This document shows positions 8,068-14,812 of a stretch of 32,406 bases of DNA, one piece after another. Source of the stretch: a virus; IMG/VR virus record IMGVR_UViG_3300025131_010135, positions 1-32,406 of that record; one strand, written 5' to 3'. Position numbers and translations under genes: made by a program. Under the pieces are notes generated by a model. It searched no databases, was not told where the DNA came from, and saw only the letters and a list, made by a program, of their open reading frames with translations. Each line of letters starts with the position of its first letter. The first letter of the stretch is position 1.

Positions 8068-8789
8068 CAAACAGAGGGCAAGAATTTAATACAAAATTTG
8101 ATTTTTATATGCCCTTCGGCCCAGGCCTCGGCCGATTCGAGCTGCCTCGACATGTCGTCGATGCTCTGATACATGTAACTGACCAAATACTGGCCGATGA
8201 AGACAGGGAAAGTATGGGTAGTAATCTAGCGGGCCAGATTATGGAAGAGTCTTTAATACCTGCGAACGTCCTGAAAAAAACAGGATTAGAAGGGGTGTTC
8301 GAACTTCTTACAAAAAATTATGTGGAACAATTTTATAATCAGAATGTCTATAACACAGACACTGCCCCCGTGGAAGCAAAGATTGATGTGGGTCCATGTT
8401 GGATTGTGAGTCAGTATGAAAATGAATATAATCCAGCACATTTCCACACGAAATGTACACTTTCTTCTGTATTATATTTGAAAATACCAAACAATGAGCG
8501 CAGAGAAATCCCCAACAAACCAGATCTAGACGGCGCCATCGAATGGATCCATCATTCAACAGTTCCTGGTACTTTAGAAACTGGCACTTTTGGGTGCAAA
8601 CCAGAAGTGGGGGTTCTCTATATCTGGCCATCACAATTGTTACACACTGTATACCCATTCCAGGGCTCAGGCGAAAGAAGAAGCGTTTCTTTCAATGCTA
8701 CTCATACAATTGTAGGAGACGATATTATGGAAATGATGAAGGAAGAAATGAGTAGCATTGAAGACAAACGCAAAAAACAAAAGAGTTGA
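8064..8789 (+). CDS. Putative 2OG-Fe(II) oxygenase-like protein
   Basis: The 241-residue product shows features of the phage 2OG-Fe(II) oxygenase group. AHFHTKCTLSSVLYLKIPN has H126 and H128, and LYIWPSQLLHTVYPF brings H194. GERRSVSFNATH contains R206, the likely 2-oxoglutarate-binding arginine. The usual iron triad is HX(D/E)...H; here the middle residue appears as H128 rather than Asp, as happens in this subfamily, so catalytic competence is uncertain. It sits between a GT2 and a methyltransferase in the sugar island and could hydroxylate a sugar or a protein side chain that is then glycosylated. Such proteins are common in marine T4-like phages. The fold is fairly secure; the substrate is unknown. 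Confidence 0.7.
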   Translation: MTNRGQEFNTKFDFYMPFGPGLGRFELPRHVVDALIHVTDQILADEDRESMGSNLAGQIMEESLIPANVLKKTGLEGVFELLTKNYVEQFYNQNVYNTDTAPVEAKIDVGPCWIVSQYENEYNPAHFHTKCTLSSVLYLKIPNNERREIPNKPDLDGAIEWIHHSTVPGTLETGTFGCKPEVGVLYIWPSQLLHTVYPFQGSGERRSVSFNATHTIVGDDIMEMMKEEMSSIEDKRKKQKS

Positions 8790-8791
8790 CA

Positions 8792-9409
8792 ATGAAAAAA
8801 AATTACTGTATAAAAGAAGGTTACGTTTCTAGAGAAGAATATCACCAGAATGTCCAAATTGGCTCTGACGATACATTTCAGGATGAAGTTTATGCACATG
8901 CAAGGAAAATATTAGACAAGCACGGCTATAACAGGGTGCTTGATATTGGATGTGGTTCAAGCTTTAAACTGATTAAATATTTCAGGGATAAACCTTTTAC
9001 CGGTTTGGATCTAGAGCCCAATCTTAGTTGGTTAAAGGAGACATATCCATATTTTGATTACAGGTTATCTGACTTTGGCAATCCACCAAAAGACGATTTC
9101 GATCTTGTTATTTGCTCAGACGTAATTGAACATGTGCTAGATCCCGATCAAATGATGGAATTCTTTAATACTATTAATTTCAAGCGCCTAGTATTATCAA
9201 CACCAGAAAGGGCAATTATCCAACAGGTGCAAAGACAAATGGGCTGGGATGTAGAGGAAAACGGACCTCCTGCAAATGTTTGCCACGTAAGAGAGTGGGC
9301 AAAAGATGAATTCGCACACTATACTTCTCAAACATTCGATATTGAGGAACATTTTATAACACCAAAACAAGTAGAGTGTCAGGTCGTTGTAGCTACAAAG
9401 AAAAAATGA
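8792..9409 (+). CDS. Class I SAM-dependent methyltransferase
   Basis: The 205-residue product starts at ATG 8792; a TTG at 8786 would add two residues and is less likely. Motif I is RVLDIGCGS (48-56), followed by the post-I strand GLDLEP (71-76), VICSDVIEHV (106-115) and LVLSTPER (133-140). This is the standard order of Methyltransf_11/23-type enzymes. The EHV motif is typical of small-molecule and sugar methyltransferases. It overlaps the next gene by ATGA and lies among glycosyltransferases, so a sugar hydroxyl or a lipid-linked acceptor is the likely substrate. There is no membrane or DNA-methylase motif (no DPPY or PC), which argues against DNA modification. Confidence 0.9.
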   Translation: MKKNYCIKEGYVSREEYHQNVQIGSDDTFQDEVYAHARKILDKHGYNRVLDIGCGSSFKLIKYFRDKPFTGLDLEPNLSWLKETYPYFDYRLSDFGNPPKDDFDLVICSDVIEHVLDPDQMMEFFNTINFKRLVLSTPERAIIQQVQRQMGWDVEENGPPANVCHVREWAKDEFAHYTSQTFDIEEHFITPKQVECQVVVATKKK

Positions 9410-10332
9410 ACATATTCCTAGAAAATGTGGTATTGGGTTCGAACACAGGCCCAAATCATTTCGGCGCAAAGCTAGCTCGATACGCAGAAAAGAAAGGGCA
9501 CCCCTGTTTTGTACAAACAGACTTGCTTTTTTCTGGAATCGATGTGCATTTAAGTTTTATAGAATCACACAAGAGATTAGCACATATACCGATGATCCAA
9601 CGTCTAGATGGTATATATTTTGATAGTGGGAAAGATTACATGACACAGAACAAGAGGATTATTAATACATATAGATCTGCAGACGGTATTATTTTCCAAT
9701 CGGAATATAGCAAAAATTTATCGTTTAAACATTTTGGTGAGTGTGACAATTATACAATTATTAATAATGGAGCAGACATAGAGTTTATTAATACAATTAA
9801 ACCATTAGAAAACAAACAACTAGAATCATATGATAATGTGTGGTGCTGTGCATCAAACTGGAGAGGGTGGAAACGAATGCCTGATAATATCAGATATTTC
9901 CTGGAGTTCTCTGGGGACAATGATTGTTTAATAGTTGCCGGTAACCCTCTGCAAAACGAGATAATAGAACATGAAAGAGTTTTTTATACGGGCCAATTAG
10001 ATCCAAAGACACTGTTTTCTATATTTAAAAAATCAAAATATTTTATACATCTAGCTAGATACGATGCATGTCCTAATGTCGTTGTGGATGCAAGAGCGGC
10101 AGGTTGCCATATTATATGTTGTTCCGAAGGAGGAACAAAAGAAATAGCAGGAAAGGGCGCAACTATCGTTGTTGAGGAACCATGGGATTATAGTCCCGTT
10201 GATGTCGATAGTCCTCCAAGATTAGAATTTAATAATATCGTAGAAAATGATATAATGTCTAATATACATATGGATAATGTAACAGATAGATATATAAAAT
10301 ATTTAAAACAAATAAAGGAGAACACAAAGTGA
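9406..10332 (+). CDS. GT-B glycosyltransferase with Asp in place of EX7E
   Basis: The ATG at 9406 overlaps the methyltransferase stop (ATGA) and fits a GT-B N terminus, MNIFLENVVLGSNTGPNHFG. The 308-residue protein has IFQSEYSK (96-103), NWRGWKR (151-157) with the R/K pair, and LARYDACPNVVVDARAAG (216-233). In that last block the usual E...E of the EX7E motif is D220 and D228 at the same spacing. The protein is shorter than a typical GT4 enzyme (about 370). A ribosome site (AAAGGAG) for the next gene lies in its 3' end. It is likely an active or specialised transferase, but the Asp substitutions leave some doubt. Confidence 0.8.
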   Translation: MNIFLENVVLGSNTGPNHFGAKLARYAEKKGHPCFVQTDLLFSGIDVHLSFIESHKRLAHIPMIQRLDGIYFDSGKDYMTQNKRIINTYRSADGIIFQSEYSKNLSFKHFGECDNYTIINNGADIEFINTIKPLENKQLESYDNVWCCASNWRGWKRMPDNIRYFLEFSGDNDCLIVAGNPLQNEIIEHERVFYTGQLDPKTLFSIFKKSKYFIHLARYDACPNVVVDARAAGCHIICCSEGGTKEIAGKGATIVVEEPWDYSPVDVDSPPRLEFNNIVENDIMSNIHMDNVTDRYIKYLKQIKENTK

Positions 10333-11174
10333 GAGTACAACAATATGTCGACAATTTTAAAATGGCCTTAGATTTAGCAGACAATGGAATATCCAGGGTG
10401 CTATATCAGGTCGGAGGCCGAGAACACGCGTTTATGGGCCTTTTAAAGGACACGGTAAAGGAAGGTATGGTTTGCCTTGATTTAGGCGCTAATATCGGCT
10501 ATACAACGCTCTATATGCTTAAAAACGTTGGGGAATCCGGATTTGTTTATGCAATAGAACCAGATACACACAACGTTGAATTGCTAGCACAGAATGTCGA
10601 AGGCAATAATTATGATGATATTTGTGAGATTACAGAGGGCGCCATATCTTCCGAGGATGGAACGTTAGAATTTTGGTTGGCAGACGCTCCCAATCTGAAT
10701 AGTTTTAAAAAGACACACAGAAGCACACATAAGATAAGTGTTAAGTCATATACTTTAGAGACCTTTTTGAAAGATAGAAAGTTTCCTAATTTTATCAAGA
10801 TGGATGTCGAGGGACATGAAGTTGATATTTTCAAGGGTGGCTTGAACTATTTTAAAAACAATGCTGGTCATTGCAATATCTTATTGGAGGTGCACCCATC
10901 TTTGTATGGACCTGATAATGACTTCGCTGCGATACTGAGAGAATATTTCTCTATTGGATTCAAGCCGAAATTTGTAGTCACAACACCAATTCCGCAACCT
11001 AAGCTATTCAAAGATGCCGGCTACGAACCAATCAAAGCAGTGCAAACAGATGGGTTCCACAGAGGAGTCTATGGACCCATCTCAGAAGATCATCTTGTTG
11101 AATTTGCATGCAAAGAAAATCCAGAAGGCAACAGTAAGAAAATCGTTCGAAGTTTCATGTTAACAAGGGACTAA
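10329..11174 (+). CDS. FkbM-family SAM methyltransferase
   Basis: The start is GTG at 10329, overlapping the previous stop (GTGA), with AAAGGAG at about 10314-10320. The 281-residue product has VCLDLGANIGYTT (48-60) as motif I, YAIEPD (74-79), and the FkbM signature FIKMDVEGHE (155-164). FkbM enzymes O-methylate sugars and polyketides, and they are common in surface-polysaccharide and NDP-sugar clusters. The setting among glycosyltransferases fits methyl capping of a glycan. The C-terminal 90 residues beyond the Rossmann fold are not recognised. Confidence in the family is high; the acceptor is unknown. Confidence 0.92.
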   Translation: MRVQQYVDNFKMALDLADNGISRVLYQVGGREHAFMGLLKDTVKEGMVCLDLGANIGYTTLYMLKNVGESGFVYAIEPDTHNVELLAQNVEGNNYDDICEITEGAISSEDGTLEFWLADAPNLNSFKKTHRSTHKISVKSYTLETFLKDRKFPNFIKMDVEGHEVDIFKGGLNYFKNNAGHCNILLEVHPSLYGPDNDFAAILREYFSIGFKPKFVVTTPIPQPKLFKDAGYEPIKAVQTDGFHRGVYGPISEDHLVEFACKENPEGNSKKIVRSFMLTRD

Positions 11175-11609
11175 ATGTATTTTCCTAATGATTTAGATAG
11201 TTTTGGTAATTCTGATCTGGCCAAACAATTTGTGTTAGATTATAATGAAGAAGCCGACAGTAACCGATCTTATGCCGGAAATCAACAGGTTTTAAAAAGA
11301 CTATTCAACAACTATAAAGATAACGAAGAGTTTAAATATTATTATTTAGATAAAAAATACTGCTTTTGGGAATTTGAAGAGCATGCGAACTCATTATATG
11401 AACCGCCTCGACGTCTAAGCCACACCAATCTCCCCCGGATATCTAAGATTTCCTTGGAGCAGAGAGTTAAAATGTTTGAAAGAATAATTTCTGGCGCATC
11501 AATTATTGCAGCCCGCCGCCCAGGCCAATTTATCGCAGCAGATCAATTCCCAGAAATATTAAAAAAACAGAAGGAGACAAAAAAGAATGAAGATAATGTC
11601 GCATTGTAA
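11175..11609 (+). CDS. Hypothetical protein sharing its N terminus with a later gene
   Basis: The ATG directly follows the FkbM stop. The 144-residue product begins MYFPNDLDSFGN, nearly the same as the first 11 residues of the sialyltransferase-like protein at 12711 (MYFPKDLDNFG). At DNA level 32 of the first 36 bases agree. After that the two diverge. The rest is polar with an aromatic-rich stretch (KYYYLDKKYCFWEFEEH, 55-71) and a basic segment ending in KKQKETKKNED. No domain is recognised. Its end overlaps the next gene by 23 bases. It may be an accessory protein of the sugar island or a remnant of a duplicated transferase. Confidence 0.7.
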   Translation: MYFPNDLDSFGNSDLAKQFVLDYNEEADSNRSYAGNQQVLKRLFNNYKDNEEFKYYYLDKKYCFWEFEEHANSLYEPPRRLSHTNLPRISKISLEQRVKMFERIISGASIIAARRPGQFIAADQFPEILKKQKETKKNEDNVAL

Positions 11610-12705
11610 TTTTGGATATTTTAAATATTGCGACGGCCTGGTAAAAAGTATACGGCACTCAGGAAATGATCACCATATAATATTAAAATTATTAGACTTT
11701 AATAAAGAACAAAAAAAGTTTGCAAAATCTCAGCTCAAAGATATTAAAGATATCGATTTAGATTTTATTGATTCGAAAGAGACAGAATTTTGGCTTGAAA
11801 CTAAATCTAACTTGAACGCCAACACAGAAAACCACCCCGGCGCCGCCACCCTGACCTGGACCGCAACCGAGGATGACACACACAAGGCTAAAGTATTTAA
11901 ACTCTATACAGACTGTCGTCCTTTTCTGATATATGACACTTTAAGAAAATATGATGATGATATATTGGCAATTTGTGCCAACTCTTTAGTATTGACAAAA
12001 TTAGAAGATTTGGAGGCCACTCTCAAAAAAAAGGATCTTGTATTTAAAGAACGAGAAACTTGGTTTGGATTAAAAACAATAGAAGATGTTGCAAATCTTT
12101 CCAAGGGAAAAAATCTGGAGGCAAGCCTCCTAGATTGTCACACCGCAATGATCGCCGGCGCCCACCCGTCACATGAAATAAATGAATATGTGACAATGTG
12201 GGAATATATGAAACAAAAAGATGGCAAATTAAATCTTGAACAAACATGTCACTTGCCAATTAGTAGGGTTGTCCTCATCGGCGCCTTAGGAATAGCAAAC
12301 AATCCATTGACTAAAGAATTTATAAAAACTTGGAAAGATTATATTTTACAGGAAAGAGAATTACATGAACCATTTTTTGCCTCTTTTATGGCAGGGGGAA
12401 CATTAAATGAATTCTTCCGTGATCAGCTTGGCCCAAATCAAAAAATTGAAATAGTCGGAACGGTTGCGGATAATACCCGCGAGGACGATTCTTTTATTAG
12501 AGCTTATATTAATGTTGGGCTCTCTGGTCATTTTGGTCGTAAAATGACAAAAGAAACAAATCTATGGGATGGCAACATTGTTGATTCATCCTGTACTAGT
12601 AATAAAATATGGTTCGCTAAAGGTTCAGTTAAACACGGAGGCGGCAGTGATGAGAAAGGCAAAAGATATCTTGAAAAATTAAAATATTTTATTGAAGGAG
12701 AATAA
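11587..12705 (+). CDS. Putative nucleotide-sugar transferase (GT-A-like), 372 aa
   Basis: The ATG at 11587 follows AAGGAG at 11571-11576 by 10 bases. The product starts MKIMSHCNFGYFKYCDGLVKSIR, a pattern seen at the N terminus of GT-A enzymes that begin with a short strand and a helix (CNxGY..Y...L..SI). A run KYDDDILAICANSLVL (near 119-134) could hold a DXD-type metal site. Late in the protein, FFRDQLGPN and SVKHGGGS resemble acceptor-side loops. These are weak signals, so the call is tentative. It sits just before the sialyltransferase-like gene. An unusually GC-rich patch lies inside it at about 11832-11875. It could be an unrelated structural enzyme. Confidence 0.5.
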   Translation: MKIMSHCNFGYFKYCDGLVKSIRHSGNDHHIILKLLDFNKEQKKFAKSQLKDIKDIDLDFIDSKETEFWLETKSNLNANTENHPGAATLTWTATEDDTHKAKVFKLYTDCRPFLIYDTLRKYDDDILAICANSLVLTKLEDLEATLKKKDLVFKERETWFGLKTIEDVANLSKGKNLEASLLDCHTAMIAGAHPSHEINEYVTMWEYMKQKDGKLNLEQTCHLPISRVVLIGALGIANNPLTKEFIKTWKDYILQERELHEPFFASFMAGGTLNEFFRDQLGPNQKIEIVGTVADNTREDDSFIRAYINVGLSGHFGRKMTKETNLWDGNIVDSSCTSNKIWFAKGSVKHGGGSDEKGKRYLEKLKYFIEGE

Positions 12706-12710
12706 ACTAT

Positions 12711-13409
12711 ATGTACTTCCCTAAAGATTTAGATAATTTTGGTATCGTATTAAAAGGTTCAAGCGTTAAACATCTTGGTGATTATGCTGACAAATTTGAT
12801 CATTGTTTTATGGTCAATAACTTTGATAGAAATAACGATAACAATAAATCTGAATGGTCGACCGTTGCACCTCACTTAAAGGGCAAGGATATTGTACATT
12901 TTGTAAATAGATTAACAACTGCTCCGCTTTTAGAGAAACATTATAAAGAATTGAATATAAGACATGTACAATTTTCTAAAACAGATATTGATTCCGCCTT
13001 AGCAATTGTGAAGCCTTACTATGAACAATGCGGCCTAAGATGCCATTTTCTACCGAAAGAGGCGCTTAAATATAATGACTTTTTTGATGACAAATATTAT
13101 CTTAAGCCTGGTGATTCTAACTACAAGACAAAACACCCAAACACGGGAGTCTTGGCAATAATTTATGCAGCAGGTCTTTTAAAGCCAAAACACCTGTGGG
13201 TTGTGGGCTTAGATTTCTATCAGAGCGACTATCTTTTCAGAAGACCATGGCAAACTTCATTAGAGAATCAACAGCTTAAAATGCTCAACACAGACATGAC
13301 TGGCCATTTTATAGATATGGTTAAAAGAACCCCGGATGTTCAATTTCACTTAGTAACAAAAGCAACAACTGTTCCAGAAATGAAGAATCTAGAAGTTTTT
13401 CAAGTTTAA
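12711..13409 (+). CDS. Putative sialyltransferase (GT42-like)
   Basis: The 232-residue product resembles bacterial GT42 sialyltransferases (Cst-I/II type) in motif order. A GIVLKGSSVKHLG loop (11-23) stands where GT42 has its NGPSL loop. It is followed by HCFMVNNFD (31-39), where GT42 has the F-R-x-N-x-F strand. Then comes HPNTGVLAI (142-150), leading into HLWVVGLDFYQ (161-171), matching the STG...I-L-G-I-D-F-Y block that binds CMP-sialic acid. The next two genes encode a sialate synthase and a CMP-sialate synthetase, which strongly supports the assignment. The protein is shorter than GT42 enzymes (about 260-290). The start ATG at 12711 has AAGGAG at 12694-12699. Linkage and acceptor are unknown. 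Confidence 0.65.
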   Translation: MYFPKDLDNFGIVLKGSSVKHLGDYADKFDHCFMVNNFDRNNDNNKSEWSTVAPHLKGKDIVHFVNRLTTAPLLEKHYKELNIRHVQFSKTDIDSALAIVKPYYEQCGLRCHFLPKEALKYNDFFDDKYYLKPGDSNYKTKHPNTGVLAIIYAAGLLKPKHLWVVGLDFYQSDYLFRRPWQTSLENQQLKMLNTDMTGHFIDMVKRTPDVQFHLVTKATTVPEMKNLEVFQV

Positions 13410-13434
13410 GATTTTTTAATATTTGTGCTATAAT
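13406..13434 (+). promoter_or_regulatory. Sigma70-like promoter with extended -10 before neuB
   Basis: TATAAT at 13429-13434 is a perfect -10 box with the extended-10 TGC just before it. TTAAGA at 13406-13411 matches the -35 TTGACA at 4 of 6 with a 17-base spacer. Transcription would be expected to begin 6-8 bases after the -10, at about 13440-13442, which is the start codon of the next gene. No ribosome site precedes that codon. The box also partly resembles a late promoter (ATAATATA). Confidence 0.5.
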
Positions 13435-13440
13435 ATATTC

Positions 13441-14133
13441 ATGGCAATTACAATTATTTCCGAAATTGGAATAAATCATAACGGCGACTTCCGGAAAATA
13501 GAAGAGCTTATACGTCAATCAAAAACCGGTGGTGCAGATTATGCAAAATTCCAGCTTTATGATTCCATCAGGGTTTTTGGAGATGAATCTAGAAAGCAAA
13601 ACGAGTTTACTTTTCAACAAGTTGAGCGAGTTAAGAAGATATGTGATCACTATCAGATTGAATTTTTTGCTTCTGTTTTCGATGAAGAAAAACTGGATTG
13701 GTGTGAAAAACTGGATGTTAATTTGTATAAAATAGCTAGCCGAACTGTTGTTAAGGAACCTGACTTGTGTAGGCAGATTATAGCAACAAATAAACCGGTT
13801 TATATATCTTTGGGCTTTTGGGAAGAACCCGGGTTGCCATTCGAGGCAAAAAACATAAAGTATTTAAATTGTATATCAAAATACCCAACAAGTATTTTAG
13901 ATTTTAAAAATTTTGAATATAATGATAATATTATAGGTCTAAGCGATCATTCTTATGGAATCTCATTTCCTTTGTTTAATATAGCTCAAGGGGCAAGGGT
14001 AATTGAAAAACATTTTACCCTCAATAAAGGCATGCCAGGAAATGATCATATTGGGTCAATGAATCTTAAAGAATTACGATTGCTTAGAGAATATGGAGAT
14101 CAAGTTGAAAGTATTGGGCGTAATATTAGCTAG
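13441..14133 (+). CDS. neuB: Sialic (nonulosonic) acid synthase, NeuB-like, lacking SAF domain
   Basis: NeuB enzymes condense phosphoenolpyruvate with a 6-carbon N-acyl amino sugar to make a nonulosonic acid. The 230-residue product keeps the TIM-barrel motifs: SEIGINHNGD (7-16), DYAKFQ (33-38), LYKIASR (95-101), LNCISKYPT (142-150), LSDHSYG (167-173), VIEKHFTL (187-194) and DHIGS (202-206). Metal-binding histidines and the catalytic-region Lys and Glu appear intact. Normal NeuB proteins are about 340 residues and end in an antifreeze-like SAF domain, which donates an Arg to the partner active site. That domain is absent, and the next gene begins 41 bases before this stop, so it is not simply displaced. 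The ATG at 13441 is fixed by the family N terminus. Confidence 0.9.
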   Translation: MAITIISEIGINHNGDFRKIEELIRQSKTGGADYAKFQLYDSIRVFGDESRKQNEFTFQQVERVKKICDHYQIEFFASVFDEEKLDWCEKLDVNLYKIASRTVVKEPDLCRQIIATNKPVYISLGFWEEPGLPFEAKNIKYLNCISKYPTSILDFKNFEYNDNIIGLSDHSYGISFPLFNIAQGARVIEKHFTLNKGMPGNDHIGSMNLKELRLLREYGDQVESIGRNIS

Positions 14134-14812
14134 AGGCGGCTCCAAAGGAGTCCCAAAAAAGAATATAAAAGAAATCAATGGAAAACCTTTGATCGCACAC
14201 ACAATAGATGCTGCCTTAAGATCTGAAGTCTTTGATCAATTAGTTGTTAGTACAGATTCGGAAGAAATTGCAAATGTAGCCGCAGACCATGGCGCCGAAG
14301 TCCCTTTTATGCGTCCAGATGAATTAGCACAAGATCATATCTGGTCTCGTGACGCTCTGAAGCATGCCGTGTTGGAGTCTGAAAAAGTTTACAACAATGT
14401 TTACGACTATGTAATTGAGTTACCTTGTATTGCTCCGCTTAGGAACGAAACACATATTAGAGAAGCGTACGAAAAATTAAGAGATAATGCTTGTGATAGT
14501 GTAACATCCTTTGTTCAAATGCAAGATAAGCACCCCGTTCGTATGAAAAGGATAATTGATGATAGGATTTATGATTTTTGCAGAGAATATCCTGAAGGCG
14601 AAGGAAGCAGAAGACAAGATTTAGAGCCGTGTTATATTAGGAACGGTGCCATATATGCAATGACAAGAGACTGTATCGTGGAAGAATTTTCAAGACACGG
14701 CAAAGTGTGTTTACCATATGTAATGAAAGAGTCAGAGTCTGTGAATATCGATACAATGTTAGATTTTAAATTAGCAGAAATTTTATTAAAAGAGAAAACA
14801 AATGAGAGTTAA
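14093..14812 (+). CDS. neuA: CMP-N-acylneuraminate cytidylyltransferase
   Basis: This enzyme activates a nonulosonic acid as CMP-sugar using CTP. The 239-residue product has the signature LARGGSKGVPKKN (12-24), VSTDSEEIA (52-60), RPDELAQD (74-81), SRRQDLEP (172-179), IRNGAIY (182-188) and ESVNIDTMLDF (215-225), all in the expected order and at full length. The ATG at 14093 lies inside neuB; a TTG at 14105 is an alternative start, but either choice overlaps. The 41-base overlap and the neighbouring GT42-like gene indicate a synthase, activation and transfer set. CMP-legionaminate and CMP-pseudaminate synthetases share these motifs, so the exact sugar is open. Confidence 0.95.
   Translation: MEIKLKVLGVILARGGSKGVPKKNIKEINGKPLIAHTIDAALRSEVFDQLVVSTDSEEIANVAADHGAEVPFMRPDELAQDHIWSRDALKHAVLESEKVYNNVYDYVIELPCIAPLRNETHIREAYEKLRDNACDSVTSFVQMQDKHPVRMKRIIDDRIYDFCREYPEGEGSRRQDLEPCYIRNGAIYAMTRDCIVEEFSRHGKVCLPYVMKESESVNIDTMLDFKLAEILLKEKTNES

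Noticed and set aside
8308-8658. A 116-codon antisense open frame opposite the 2OG oxygenase-like gene
   Set aside because: Composition is Cys/His/Leu-rich as expected of a shadow frame; the + strand frame has conserved motifs.
14134-14300. A displaced SAF domain for the short NeuB, lost by frameshift
   Set aside because: The DNA after the neuB stop encodes the highly conserved NeuA N-terminal region, leaving no room for an SAF domain.
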